Positions 55,001 through 57,424 are shown, numbered from the stretch's first letter. The stretch is DNA of 64,000 bases from Saturnia japonica (GCA_033032175.1 CM065313.1:17833327-17897326), one strand, 5' to 3'. Made by a program: numbers and translations. The notes: generated by a model not told the origin, from the sequence alone.

Positions 55001-56971
55001 AAATCACTTTTTAATTTTTTAACAAATCTTTGTGACAAAATAACTTATTGTGGCTTATGTATTCTTATACTTCTCTCTTGATAGGCGTATGCTATCGCTG
55101 ACTTTTTTTTGATATGCTAAGGACCAATATTATTATAGAATATCGTATTTCCGTATCATTAACGATTACGCCAGCGCACGCGGATAAAGCAGTTCGGGTG
55201 GGCCTCGACTTCCGACTTACGTAACAAAGATCAATATTTAAGGCCATCTGAGAGTTGTTGCCTAATATAAAACAGCCAATATTATTCCTCGAGAATCTAG
55301 CTCTCTCTTGAAGTGGTTTAAATCCTATATTCACACTATTCATATAAATCAGGCGGTTCGAATTGGGGCATTTCTCTCTGGCTTTCAAACTATTCCTTCA
55401 GGTATACCGCAGGGTTCACACCTAGGTCCATTGCTTTTTAACATTTATGTCTCCGATATATCCTCTTGCTTCACCTCTGCCAGTTACCTTGTGTATGCCG
55501 ATGATATCAAAATTTTCAGTGCTATTCGTACTATTGATGACTGCCACATGTTACAGAATGAACTTTTGCGACTTTGTGATTATTGAAAGTTAAATAAGCT
55601 AAATTTAAATGTAAAGAAATGTAATGTAATAAAATACACTAGAAAACGTCAACCTATAAATTATATCTATATACTTCACATGTTGCCAGTGCAGAGGGTT
55701 TCTGTCGTTCGTGATTTGGGGGTGATGATGGATTCTAAACTGCATTATACGTAGCACTATGATTACATACGTCAGAAAGCTTTAAAAATGTTTGGATTCA
55801 TTTGCAGAGTTGCAAGGCCTTTTGTAAACTTAAACTCACTAAAAATATTATATTTTACATACATTAGGAGCTATCTCGATTATGCTTCGCCAATATGGTC
55901 ACCAGATTATATCACACATAAGACTAGTCTAGACAACATTCAAAGTAAATTTCTGAGATATCTAAATTATAAATTTAATAACGAGCATAAGTCATACTTG
56001 ATTGATTTGGACTTTTACAATTTAACTTCTTTATCGAAACGACGATCTATCTTCGACATGAGATTATTATAGGATATTTTGAACAACAATATTGATTGCC
56101 ACGAACTAGTGAATAGGATCAACTTCAAAACACATACAAAAATTATTCGAAATCCGCGCTTATTTGCACCACGGCCAGTTAATCACAATTATGCTAAGAA
56201 CTCTGTTTTACAAAGATGTTTTAACATGTATGATACGAAGTTTAGTCATATTAATTTATTCCAGTCAAATAGGATTTTTTTCTTAAAAGAATTAAAATCG
56301 AAAAACACATTGAAATAGTCATCATGGCTGTGAAACAGGAAAACAGAAAGGACTCAGTTTACTCTCTATTGCTTATAACATACATACATATACAATTCAC
56401 ATATGCGTTCACTCACGAGCATATGATCCCACCACACCTATACACTCTCACGCACACGCACACTACATGCAGACTCACACTCCCACTCACATTGAGATAT
56501 AGAAACACAGAATACCTCATAATGATATTTTTTATGTATATAAATATTTAACCGCTGCATAACAATCAAAATTAAATAATAATTGTTTCGTAATTGGCAC
56601 CACATGATTGCAAAACATAACAAATGTATATTTTGTGTTAAATGTGCTGTGAAGCAATATGTACCAAATAAATAAATATAGAAAAATAATTTTTCGAATC
56701 CAACTGGTAATTGCGAGATTAGCGTGTTTAATCAAACATTAAATACAATAAAAAAAATGTTTAATATAAATTTTGTATTTTTTTCAATTACAGAAAAAAC
56801 AAATCGCCCTGCGCGGAATTCGTATCGTTCCAAAGCGGTTATGAAGCTCAGTGCCTGCAGAAATATGTGCAGCGTCATGTTCAAGTTTTGGACGAAGACG
56901 GCAATATGGTTCAGAAGTCTCTGAAAGTGCCTAGCTGTTGTTCATGTATCGCCAAGTTGGTTATACGATAA
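6387..56971 (+). CDS. spz1: Spaetzle-type Toll ligand precursor (whole gene model, six exons)
   Basis: Secreted pro-cytokine of the insect Toll pathway: an extracellular clip-protease cascade cleaves it, and the C-terminal cystine-knot dimer binds Toll. Model: exons 6387-6425, 36949-37222, 51137-51303, 52278-52397, 53397-53497 and 56794-56971; all junctions are GT..AG and phases match (0, 1, 0, 0, 2), giving about 292 residues ending at TAA 56969-56971. Prodomain: Ser/Gln/His-rich start, the spaetzle-like motif CKKWGICEAVPNYP (about residues 137-150) and an N-glycosylation sequon NQT at 164. Activation site DIAQR|LG lies after residue 184; the released fragment is 108 residues with Cys 195, 233, 240, 254, 282, 283 and 285, the seven-cysteine layout of Spz (six for the knot, one intermolecular). 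Moth Spz1 is known to be cut at IAQR into a C108 form, which agrees. Introns are 30.5, 13.9, 0.97, 1.0 and 3.3 kb. Exons 2-6 are secure; exon 1 and the absence of another small exon in intron 1 are less so. Confidence 0.9.
6430..7412. other. AT-rich start of spz intron 1
   Basis: Nothing recognised except a TA-rich microsatellite near 6770-6810. Confidence 0.4.
7413..7820 (+). repeat. Dispersed repeat, inverted partner of 26030-26330
   Basis: Blocks such as CTCCATATAAACTTTAACCA (complement), GCGTATTGCGTGCACGGAAG and GAAAATAGTCGATGATC recur inverted at 26030-26330. This copy carries about 80 bp extra near 7665-7745. Its left edge TTAGGTCCTTGCCTATGAAA closely resembles the TIR of the dead mariner at 43710, so it may derive from a related mariner, but no second TIR was found. 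Confidence 0.55.
7830..8639. other. Non-coding intron sequence
   Basis: No gene or recognised element. Confidence 0.4.
8640..8943 (+). repeat. tRNA-derived SINE, family 1, copy B
   Basis: Near full-length relative of the 5310 copy: box-A-like CAGCGGTGGCGTG, box B CAGTTCGAATCCC, body, and the terminal part ATCTTGGGTCACATCATCAC ... AGATGAAATTGTTGCC that other copies (29051) share. Confidence 0.85.
8944..9645. other. Non-coding intron sequence
   Basis: No gene or recognised element. Confidence 0.4.
9648..9765 (+). repeat. Possible third tRNA-like SINE head
   Basis: Holds a box-B-like GGTCGCAGGTTCGATCTTA preceded by a weak box-A-like region (GCAGCGATAGTTGTAAAGG). No second copy was seen in the window. 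This is a decayed candidate, not an intact tRNA gene. Confidence 0.35.
9770..10650. other. AT-rich non-coding stretch
   Basis: Nothing recognised beyond simple A/T tracts and a local GTAGGTA/AAATTGATT duplication near 10210-10250. Confidence 0.4.
10657..11241. mobile_element. MITE with about 40-bp terminal inverted repeats
   Basis: GCCGCTTGCACACGATGCGA then AGTAGCTTCCGCAACTACT on the left is mirrored by ...TTGCGGAAGCTACTACTACG then CATCATGTGCAAGCAGC on the right. The interior has no transposase. TSD and superfamily are not clear. Confidence 0.7.
11245..12590. other. Non-coding intron sequence
   Basis: No gene. A short CAA microsatellite lies near 11918-11935. The piece at 12357-12480 (GGCGCCATCTATTAAACAAT...) is shared with 36088-36160. 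Confidence 0.4.
12590..12660 (+). repeat. Short dispersed repeat shared with 59630-59705
   Basis: TGTAGGCAATTTGGCCAGTGTCAAGTGTCACAAGTACACG-like text recurs at about 59637 with a few changes (TGTAGGCAATTTCGCC...). Same orientation; class unknown. Confidence 0.5.
12950..13095 (+). repeat. Lepidopteran '...GCACAGCTAG' repeat
   Basis: Contains the phrases TTACTCGATCACCCAAAACG, ACTAAACGGATG and the terminal GCTGCGAGCACAGCTAG that mark a very common lepidopteran repeat group. Relatives: 22835-23020, 52560-52830 and reversed pieces at 13392, 14299 and 54719. Confidence 0.6.
13390..13480 (-). repeat. 'CTAGCTGTGCC' repeat end
   Basis: ACTAGCTGTGCCTTACGGTT followed by CGCAAACGCACCCGTG, the reverse-oriented terminal segment of the group at 52560. 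A (TTC)n run follows at about 13502-13520. A related piece lies at 14299-14385. Confidence 0.55.
13846..13905 (+). repeat. Decayed short retro-element of the 'CCGGTGAAGCTGTAAAAGCC' family
   Basis: Reads GGCCGGTGACGCTGTTAAAG ... CTAATAGTATAGTCGAAAAAA, a diverged relative of the copies at 18803, 26770, 33885 and 61675, ending in a short A tail. Confidence 0.55.
14460..15100. other. Non-coding intron sequence with dispersed-repeat words
   Basis: A TATAGCTATATAGC palindromic tract near 14461-14480, then GTAGTTCCAGAGATAATCGC, a word shared with 4758. No gene. Confidence 0.4.
15105..15432. repeat. Dispersed repeat interrupted by the TRIM element
   Basis: A CTGACTGAGTGACTGACTAA short tandem run and following text typical of lepidopteran dispersed repeats. 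The TRIM inserts at its right edge. Confidence 0.4.
15433..15626 (-). repeat. TRIM 3' LTR
   Basis: On the minus strand it runs TGTAGCGACATC ... CTTCTACA. It contains the palindromic GGGCAGCTGCCC and GGAGGATCCTCC. Confidence 0.88.
15627..15638 (-). other. TRIM polypurine tract
   Basis: Minus strand GGAGGGGAGTGA lies directly against the LTR, the expected place and composition for plus-strand priming. Confidence 0.75.
15763..15878. repeat. Minisatellite of about 21 bp inside the TRIM
   Basis: About five imperfect copies of GTGATGCCCCAGTGAGTCGGG with one-base indels; single diverged units (CCAGTGAGTCGGA) also occur at 15709 and 15891. Confidence 0.85.
16178..16191 (-). other. TRIM primer binding site
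   Basis: Minus strand TGGTGACCCCGAGC, starting one base inside the right-hand LTR. TGG plus a tRNA-3'-end-like sequence is the canonical PBS layout. Confidence 0.75.
16193..16386 (-). repeat. TRIM 5' LTR
   Basis: The second 194-bp LTR, followed by the right AGTG target duplication. Confidence 0.88.
16866..16897. repeat. rosa-like element, left TIR
   Basis: Left member of the 32-bp inverted repeat pair (31 of 32 matching). Confidence 0.93.
16973..18052 (-). CDS. Tc1/mariner transposase, DD41D (rosa-like)
   Basis: An uninterrupted 359-residue protein, full length for the superfamily. N-terminal helix-turn-helix DNA-binding region (about 1-120) includes the GRPR motif at 65-68. The DDE catalytic core shows ILFSDEANF (Asp155), WFQQDGVTCHT (Asp250) and WPPRSPDLSPLDYF (Asp292). 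With Asp292 as the third acid, as in Mos1, the spacing is 41 residues, which defines DD41D; taking the Asp in 'SPDL' instead would give 36. The ATG at 18052 lies about 85 bp inside the right TIR. It catalyses cut-and-paste excision and integration at TA. Confidence 0.95.
   Translation of the reverse strand: MEQYSGTHRAFCVRAYYRNGDSIVTAQRLYRAEYRTHHAPSDDSIRKWIRMFENTGATVKIQNSGRPRSVRDEETIEEVEASVRQNPSLSIRKRSQALNIKKSSLHSILMKDLHLKAYKIQLVQELKDTDYANRLNFANEMLQRFNNFNNILFSDEANFHLNGHVNKQNCRYWAVENPRRKHERPLHSPKVVVWAAMSAKGIIGPYFHEDQRGRAINVNSDRYCDMLRNFLVPELQEFAGFNSRTWFQQDGVTCHTSNDSMEVVNELFPNKVISRRGNINWPPRSPDLSPLDYFAWGYLKSKVYQNNPMNLTQLKQNIRSEMAVISIAMCQRVIANLRFRLEECQQRNGNHLDNIIFSK
18137..18168. repeat. rosa-like element, right TIR
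   Basis: Right member of the pair; reverse complement begins CAAGATGTCCAGAAAGGG. Confidence 0.93.
18171..18800. other. Non-coding intron sequence
   Basis: Two related phrases, ATGGGTTCGCGTCACCGATG (18378) and ATGATTTCGCGTTACCGACA (18556), suggest a decayed local duplication. No gene. Confidence 0.4.
18803..18882 (-). mobile_element. 80-bp 5'-truncated retro-insertion with 10-bp TSD
   Basis: Read on the minus strand, CCGGTGAAGCTGTAAAAGCC ... CTAACAGTGTAGTCAGTTCT ends in a poly(A) run. It is bracketed by CGTGCGTGGT at 18793-18802 and 18883-18892, a perfect 10-bp target duplication that fixes the ends. The small size reflects 5' truncation during target-primed reverse transcription. Confidence 0.85.
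19600..19910 (+). repeat. Lepidopteran dispersed repeat, copy 1
   Basis: Contains GAGAGGTAGGGCACAGATAA, TGGTGGAATACTCCACCCTA and CCACTTATCATCAGGCGGGC then CATATGCTTGTTTGCCA, ending in an A-rich tail. A diverged copy lies inverted at 36180-36440. The last phrase is one of the commonest in moth genomes. Confidence 0.7.
19910..21420. other. Non-coding intron sequence
   Basis: No gene or clear element. A (TA/TG)n-like tract lies at about 19262-19330 just before this region. Confidence 0.35.
21423..21442. repeat. (TG)n microsatellite
   Basis: About nine to ten uninterrupted TG units. Confidence 0.9.
21755..22110 (+). pseudogene. LINE C-terminal tail fragment
   Basis: Frame reads VVNLYAVEMAARGIPAKSLY then NLLKDLGLWRTAVSSILERV, SKAALTGSYQIWFGREG and stops. 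This is the style of the extreme C-terminus of insect LINE polyproteins ('EVGARGxPAKSLYxLLxDLGL'). The RT core is missing; probable 3'-UTR follows to about 22110. Confidence 0.5.
22548..22805 (+). repeat. tRNA-derived SINE, family 1, copy C
   Basis: Box A GATGGCTCAGTGGTGG, box B GTGAGTTCGAATCCC, then the family body ending at CTTAGGTCACATCGC. Confidence 0.85.
22835..23020 (+). repeat. Lepidopteran '...GAGCACAGCTAG' repeat
   Basis: Starts near CTATCTATATAAATAAAATG and ends GCGCAGCCGCGAGCACAGCTAG-like, with ACTGGACTGATTTTGATCA inside. Same group as 12950 and 52560. Confidence 0.65.
23025..24635. other. Very AT-rich non-coding stretch
   Basis: No gene or identifiable element. Confidence 0.4.
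24638..25085 (+). repeat. Repeat family X, copy 1 (about 450 bp)
   Basis: Runs from ACTAGCCGTGCTCGCGGCTT to ACACTTCAATTTTATTAAG. Shares GTGGGTGATCCTTCGAAGAT, AGCGCCCGAATTGATTCACC and ATCGGTCCAACTGTTTCGGA with copies at 46085-46600 (+), 32155-32575 (-) and 63690 to the window end (-). No coding capacity; class uncertain. Confidence 0.75.
25090..26025. other. Non-coding intron sequence
   Basis: Nothing recognised. Confidence 0.4.
26030..26330 (-). repeat. Dispersed repeat, inverted partner of 7413-7820
   Basis: Shares CTCCTTCTCCATATAAACTT and TCCGTGCACGCAATACGCTT with the complement of the 7.4-7.8 kb copy. No ORF. Confidence 0.6.
26770..26855 (+). mobile_element. 86-bp 5'-truncated retro-insertion with 13-bp TSD
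   Basis: CCACAAGTTCGGTGAAGCTG ... GTGTAGTCAGATCTAAAAG ends in an A-rich tail. It is flanked by CTCCCCTACATCC (26757-26769) and CTCCCCAACATCC (26856-26868), a target duplication with one change. Same family as 18803 and 33885. Confidence 0.85.
26880..29050. other. Very AT-rich non-coding stretch
   Basis: Contains a tandem duplication of about 35 bp near 27580-27640 (CATAATTTATTGAAAAGTTT twice) and an A run at about 28120-28140. No gene. Confidence 0.45.
29051..29340 (+). repeat. tRNA-derived SINE, family 1, copy D (5'-truncated)
   Basis: Starts at ATTGACGTGAGTTCGAATCG, so box B is present but the box A head is lost. It retains the 3' part to CCGATGAGATTGTCGCC. Confidence 0.8.
29640..29830 (+). 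repeat. Common lepidopteran dispersed repeat
   Basis: AGGCAAACGGGCAGGTGGCG, ATGATCACCGCCGCCCGCAA and AATGCGTTGCCGGGCTTTTA form a phrase seen widely in moth and butterfly genomes. Single copy here. Confidence 0.65.
29835..31385. other. AT-rich non-coding stretch
   Basis: A (TTTTTCTTCA)n-like short tandem tract at about 30805-30855 is the only structure noticed. Confidence 0.4.
31390..31628 (+). repeat. tRNA-derived SINE, family 2, copy A
   Basis: tRNA-like head with box A TTAGCCTAGTGG and box B GGGTTCGATTCCC, then TCTATGAAATTCTCAGTAG, GGAGTTTGGCTTTGTACCCG and a tail ending in repeated TTATG. Other copies: 34216 (-), 34969 (-) and 46802 (+). Confidence 0.88.
31690..31891 (+). mobile_element. 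Solo LTR of the TRIM family
   Basis: 202 bp, TG...CA, homologous along its length to the minus-strand LTRs at 15433-16386. Flanked by CATA at 31686-31689 and 31892-31895, a perfect 4-bp target duplication. Recombination between two LTRs usually leaves such a footprint. Confidence 0.9.
32155..32575 (-). repeat. Repeat family X, copy 2 (inverted)
   Basis: Complement of the 24638 family: starts AATTAATAAAATTCAAGTGT and ends GAGCGAAGCCGCGGGTACTG then CTAGT. A (GTGTGTCTGTTTTTTCCGGG)-type phrase is shared. Confidence 0.75.
32580..33260. other. AT-rich non-coding stretch
   Basis: Nothing recognised. Confidence 0.4.
33270..33560. other. GC-rich block in spz intron 1
   Basis: Rich in C and G, with many CpG (CCGCGCAATATT, GAGGGCGGGCGG, CAACCGCCCGCGCG), about 3.4 kb before exon 2. 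The complement of GAATCTCCCC gives GGGGAGATTC, which resembles a Rel/kappa-B site. It may be an alternative promoter or enhancer, or just foreign repeat DNA. Confidence 0.3.
33707..33766. other. Long imperfect hairpin
   Basis: TACACATACGCACGGTTCCT... pairs with ...GGGAACGTGCCTATGTGTA in about 27-bp arms with almost no loop. Could be a foldback remnant; no RNA function is shown. Confidence 0.55.
33885..34079 (+). mobile_element. Retro-element 3' end with 88-A tail
   Basis: CAAGTCCGGTGAAGCTGTAA ... GTGTAGTCAGTTCT, the family also at 18803 and 26770, runs into 88 uninterrupted A residues (33992-34079). This copy extends further 5' (TGAGTGCCC...CTCGCCCCCAAG), as does 61675. Confidence 0.8.
34216..34482 (-). 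repeat. tRNA-derived SINE, family 2, copy B
   Basis: Complement carries TCTCGTTAGCCTAATGGTCG (box A) and CCTGGGTTCGAATCCCAGG (box B). Full length to the GTTATGTTATG-like tail. Confidence 0.88.
34915..35345 (+). mobile_element. MITE of the 38.2-kb family, split by a SINE
   Basis: The left piece (GCCGACTTCAAAAAAAGTAG ... CTCAATTCGATTG, 34917-34960) and the right piece (ATGGACGTTCAGGCATAATT to TTGAAGTTGG-like text, 35162-35345) match the element at 38230-38570 and the piece at 49790-49990. The SINE at 34969-35148 sits between them. Confidence 0.6.
34969..35148 (-). repeat. tRNA-derived SINE, family 2, copy C (truncated)
   Basis: Matches the 34216 copy through GTACACCCACAGTTCGCTGG and TCGGGTACAAAGCCAAACTC but ends before the tRNA-like head. 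Confidence 0.8.
35455..35580 (+). repeat. Short dispersed repeat shared with 50200-50290
   Basis: GTGACTCTTTTGGATTGTAG ... GGATAAGCCAGAGTATATTC resembles GTGACTCCCTTTTAGTTTGT ... GGATCAGCCAGTGTATATTC at 50.2 kb. A GC-rich stretch follows at 35600-35700. Confidence 0.55.
36180..36440 (-). repeat. Lepidopteran dispersed repeat, copy 2 (inverted)
   Basis: TTTGCAAACAAGCATACGGT then CCGCCTGATGGCAAGCGGTT is the complement of the 19600-19910 element; TAGGATGGAGGTGTTCCATC continues the match. Confidence 0.7.
36949..37222 (+). CDS. spz1: spz exon 2: N-terminal prodomain
   Basis: An acceptor TTGTTACAG ends at 36948 and a donor GTAATT starts at 37223; the exon ends in phase 1. It encodes a Ser/Gln/His-rich, low-complexity acidic segment (MSTNPWSHSVASEIT..., later HHSQNQSQDYYES) of the kind found at the variable N-end of spaetzle prodomains. 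The first codon happens to be ATG, but the acceptor directly before it argues that this is an internal exon. The first base of a Gly codon at 37222 is completed by the next exon. Confidence 0.8.
37433..37867. mobile_element. MITE with about 75-bp terminal inverted repeats
   Basis: TCAAATGCCAGTTGCTACAA ... AACAACCAGCATCGG ... CCGTTGGAGCCGTTCGG on the left is mirrored by CCGAATGGCTCCAACGGATG ... TTGTAACAACTGGCATTTGA on the right. Inside the arms the CTGGTT-TAAACAACCAG segments form their own hairpins. No TSD was obvious. A TIR-like scrap (GTCAAATGCCTTTGTTACAA) lies at about 37909. Confidence 0.8.
38230..38570. mobile_element. MITE with about 50-bp inverted ends
   Basis: TACTCAATTCGAACGTATAT then TTTTTATGGATGTT is mirrored by AACATCCATAAAAAAATATA then CATTCGAATTGAGTAA, with flanking CGACTT/AAGTCG. 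Related pieces at 34915-35345 and 49790-49990. Confidence 0.7.
39014..39145 (+). repeat. Dispersed repeat shared with 57296-57422
   Basis: TATCTAGGTAAACTTGTAAT then GTAAAACAT..., TTTCATCCAAATC and TATACAAGAATT recur at 57.3 kb in the same orientation. Confidence 0.65.
39404..40233 (+). pseudogene. LINE ORF1 (coiled coil, FP-like C-domain), broken
   Basis: Begins MPINRSPPPASPSTTYSQQH, then a charged coiled-coil region (MDEIKNLLIEFKEEQNDRYE). After a shift it reads VERNKSNFFLHSLEERLDKL and CIEIRNIPTDK, then PKMKRLFYLARDFAKTMNI in further frames. The order coiled coil, 'IEIRNIP', 'LFYLAREFA' is typical of CR1/jockey-group ORF1 proteins with a domain like the baculovirus FP family. At least three frame breaks or stops. 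Confidence 0.7.
40382..43356 (+). pseudogene. LINE ORF2: endonuclease and reverse transcriptase, broken
   Basis: The AP-endonuclease domain reads VFHLNIRSIGN, DVIVLSECWL and, past a frameshift near 40940, GDMNINISPNS and DHTPVII. The RT follows: WDGIPAVLIK, FKKAVVHPIYKSG, NYRPISILSVLSKLLEK, (shift near 42115) ENQYGFRAGKST, IFLDLSKAFDTV, (shift near 42410) VLGPTLFLIYINDL, catalytic TYADDT at about 42496, then thumb and C-terminal tail to TAA. Stops at 41569 and 42859 and at least three shifts make it inactive. CR1/jockey group by architecture; exact clade not decided. Confidence 0.85.
43357..43707 (+). repeat. LINE 3' UTR with CA-rich tract and (ATT)n tail
   Basis: A CACCCACACCCACCCA-like tract (43375-43480), then AATAAATTATTATTATTAATA at the end. 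The microsatellite rather than poly(A) end fits CR1/L2/Daphne-like LINEs. The dead mariner follows directly. Confidence 0.65.
43710..44970 (+). mobile_element. Dead mariner element
   Basis: 25-bp inverted repeats (43710-43734 and 44946-44970; one mismatch; GGWCTTTACCTATGAAATTG...) bordered by TA at 43708-43709 and 44971-44972. It contains a decayed mariner transposase. It lies at the (ATT)n tail of the LINE, so it inserted after the LINE did or at its junction. Confidence 0.92.
43921..44895 (+). pseudogene. Mariner transposase pseudogene
   Basis: Starts about MEYEYHRGSNAAQ, then (shifted) WFARFRSGNFDLKNEPRGRP, a stop at about 44082, VEADDTQSTAELAAAFDVSV, a shift near 44235, VTCDEKWILFDNRKRSASWL (first Asp), a stop at 44450, LLHDNARPHTAQQTVSKLQE (second Asp) and LYSPDLALTGYYFFQNLD. 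The third catalytic Asp is replaced by Gly (SPDLAxTD expected), and it ends INKLPLRWQRCNDCMGDYFY. Closest in style to cecropia-type mariners. Confidence 0.9.
44973..46080. other. Non-coding sequence of spz intron 2
   Basis: A small duplicated phrase (AGCACTACCTGTTAGTTTCTGTGTA-type, 45327-45390). No gene. Confidence 0.4.
46085..46600 (+). repeat. Repeat family X, copy 3
   Basis: Matches 24638-25085 through GTGGGTGATTCTTAGAAGAT, AGCGCCCGAATTGATTCACA, ATCGGTCCAAGTGTTTCAGA and GACACTTCAATTTC, with an insertion near 46230. Confidence 0.75.
46802..47035 (+). repeat. tRNA-derived SINE, family 2, copy D
   Basis: CCTCATTAGCCTAGTGATCC head, box B TGGGTTCGATTCCC and the family body to GGCGTGATGGTATG. 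Confidence 0.87.
47040..48015. other. Non-coding sequence of spz intron 2
   Basis: A (CAGTCAGTCCGT)-type short tandem tract at about 47778-47822 and CT/CA microsatellites at about 47850-47875. No gene. Confidence 0.4.
48020..48215 (+). pseudogene. RTE-type LINE 3' end fragment
   Basis: Decayed text for the RTE C-terminus: MDGLCKEL and KRKHVVLTLCGTRGKKKN in broken frames correspond to 'RWMDCVKxDM ... WKxKTxCADPTxWDKGxKK'. Short, frames broken. Confidence 0.5.
48216..49415. other. Non-coding sequence of spz intron 2
   Basis: A GC-rich patch at 49045-49125 and TA-rich tracts at about 49290-49340. No gene. Confidence 0.4.
49419..49665 (+). repeat. tRNA-derived SINE, family 1, copy E
   Basis: The best-preserved tRNA-like head: GATAGCTCAGTTGGTAGCGT (box A) and GACGTGAGTTCGAATCCC (box B), then the family body. 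The body and lack of a closing acceptor stem show it is a SINE, not a tRNA gene. Confidence 0.87.
49790..49990 (+). repeat. Piece of the 38.2-kb MITE family
   Basis: ATTTTTTAATGAACGTTCAG, TTTATGAACCGAATTGGATG, ACTGGCATTGGAC and ACTTCGAAGATACATAAGGA parallel the 35162-35345 piece. Confidence 0.55.
50400..51000 (+). repeat. Lepidopteran '..GTCCGACTCGCACTTGACCGG' repeat
   Basis: From GGATCACTTCGTTGTCCGTC to GAGTCCGACTCGCACTTGAC then CGGTTTTTTC, the outline of a repeat common in moth introns. Lies just upstream of spz exon 3. Confidence 0.6.
51137..51303 (+). CDS. spz1: spz exon 3: conserved prodomain
   Basis: Acceptor CATTCCAG ends at 51136 and donor GTAAAT starts at 51304. The codon split across intron 2 is completed to Gly, and reading continues QTQEPSLSDRIVFPGP to NNIVSQ. 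It holds the two prodomain cysteines in CKKWGICEAVPNYPDEEV, the most conserved pro-region signature of lepidopteran Spz. It ends in phase 0. Confidence 0.92.
51459..52000 (+). pseudogene. Frameshifted coding-like stretch of unknown family
   Basis: One frame is open from before 51459 to 51858: TATSERVLSYQHGRLSATEY, then KGSHKTLQYAWWSRRRRPIS, SLELLEDIHWLNQERDTPNA and PSVFLYYDRVKQALVSPD. A +1 shift near 51785 continues it as APDFASLCVCYDNGLCFEEL, FRMMSVATFHHRTARHQQKL and KRLLDQVRFQRSFLPQTLWM to TGA at about 51982. Composition looks protein-like. I do not recognise the family. It lies wholly in spz intron 3 and its frame does not join exon 3 (phase 0 entry at the AG before 51459 would hit a stop after eight codons). 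Probably a decayed retrocopy or transposon piece. Confidence 0.4.
52278..52397 (+). CDS. spz1: spz exon 4: end of prodomain, activation site, first knot cysteine
   Basis: Forty codons between acceptor CTTTCAG (ends 52277) and donor GTAAGT (52398), phase 0 on both sides. It carries the NQT sequon, an acidic linker, the cleavage motif PDIAQR|LGPQEDN and then ELCSFREK with the first cysteine of the mature cytokine. An arginine at P1 fits cleavage by a trypsin-like clip-domain protease. Confidence 0.94.
52560..52830 (+). repeat. Lepidopteran '...GGGGCACAGCTAG' repeat
   Basis: AAATCAATATTATAAAGAGG, AAAACTACTGGACCGATTTT and GTGAAACCGTGGGGCACAGC then TAGT outline a full-length member of the group at 12950, inside spz intron 4. 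Confidence 0.7.
53397..53497 (+). CDS. spz1: spz exon 5: cystine-knot domain, first part
   Basis: Acceptor TTACTTTTAG ends at 53396 and donor GTAAGT starts at 53498; the exon ends in phase 2. It reads VMYPEALPDNKGKWHLVINP and then KSKPVQGFRVEIC. The YP, the tryptophan and the GFRVEIC motif are typical of the Spz NGF-like fold. The first two bases of a Glu codon are completed in exon 6. Confidence 0.94.
53725..54045. mobile_element. MITE-like inverted-repeat element in spz intron 5
   Basis: Outer ends AACACTAAAAAACAGGCTT and AAGCGTGTTTTTTAGTTTTT are complementary, and inner segments AAAAAGCGTGGGGTGC (53858) and GCACCCCACGCTTTTT (53948) pair exactly. No ORF. Confidence 0.65.
54565..54718 (+). 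repeat. Fragment of a common lepidopteran LINE-derived repeat
   Basis: CAGCCTGTATCTGGCCACTA then CTGGACAAAGACCTCCCTC is the familiar phrase of moth RTE/LINE remains. Confidence 0.6.
54719..55292 (-). repeat. 'CTAGCTGTGGCC' repeat containing copy 2 of the 4.4-kb repeat
   Basis: Starts CTAGCTGTGGCCCACGGTTT and runs through CACCGCGCCGCCAACG and ATCTCCTAAGCTATGTGTC. Its distal part, 54995-55292, aligns with 4441-4715, and its middle with 61190-61500. Confidence 0.6.
55293..56700 (+). mobile_element. 5'-truncated LINE with RT domain
   Basis: Starts inside the RT: SLKWFKSYIHTIHINQ, IPSGIPQGSHLGPLLFNIYV and catalytic VYADDIKIFS (YADD about 55494). Then TGA at about 55584 (a Trp codon would fit), NLNVKKCNVIKYTRKR, RVSVVRDLGVMMDSKLHYT, a TAG at about 55754, RPFVNLNSLKILYFTYIRSY and DYASPIWSPDYI to about 56070, further C-terminal text to TAG 56316, then a 3' UTR with AATAAATAAATA near 56665-56677. 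Few stops indicate a fairly recent, dead insertion. It ends about 95 bp before the acceptor of the last spz exon. Confidence 0.85.
56794..56971 (+). CDS. spz1: spz exon 6: cystine-knot C-terminus and stop
   Basis: Acceptor TTCAATTACAG ends at 56793. The exon reads KNKSPCAEFVSFQSGYEAQC, then QKYVQRHVQVLDEDGN, and ends VPSCCSCIAKLVIR before TAA at 56969-56971. It supplies five of the seven mature cysteines. A different frame is also open here, but only this frame joins exon 5 in phase and carries the family motifs. Confidence 0.95.
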
Positions 56972-57268
56972 GCGCTTACGCAAATTTTGTTATTCCGAAT
57001 ATAAATACAAATGTAATTTTCTAAAAGCGGGCTACCGACTAAGACGTCTTAGAAAATATGTTTTATATTTTCAATCCATTTTTCGAGACATTGTTGTCGA
57101 AATGCGCTGTTAAATTGTTAAATGATTCCAAATAGGGAGCTTTTGGTGAAATCTTGATCTGCCATGTTTGTCTTTTAGGACATAAACTTATGAAATTTGA
57201 ACCTTTTATTAGGTTATTTTACGGCGTTATAAAGGTTGGTTTTGTGCATAAGTTACGCTCGGTGTCAT

Positions 57269-57274
57269 AATAAA
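57269..57274 (+). terminator. spz1: Candidate spz polyadenylation signal AATAAA
   Basis: First clear AATAAA after the stop codon, about 300 nt downstream, following otherwise unremarkable 3'-UTR-like sequence. Other AATAAA copies occur later, for example near 58139, so the true 3' end is not decided by sequence. Confidence 0.35.
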
Positions 57275-57295
57275 TAGGTAAAAGAAAAACCACCT

Positions 57296-57422
57296 ATCTA
57301 GGTAAACTTGGAATGTAAAACATGAAATTTGATGAAATTTTTCATCCAAATCTTTGGAGTAATTTCCGAGTAACCAATTACAATATATACAAGAATTGCT
57401 CACTTAATAGTATTCGATTGTT
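57296..57422 (+). repeat. Dispersed repeat, partner of 39014-39145
   Basis: TATCTAGGTAAACTTGGAAT, TTTTTCATCCAAATC and TATATACAAGAATTGCTCAC match the 39-kb copy. It may fall in the spz 3' UTR if the distal poly(A) site is used. Confidence 0.65.
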
Positions 57423-57424
57423 AT

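Noticed and set aside
56724..56924. 66-residue ORF overlapping the last spz exon
   Set aside because: Wrong frame; the +1 frame carries the conserved cystine-knot residues and stop.
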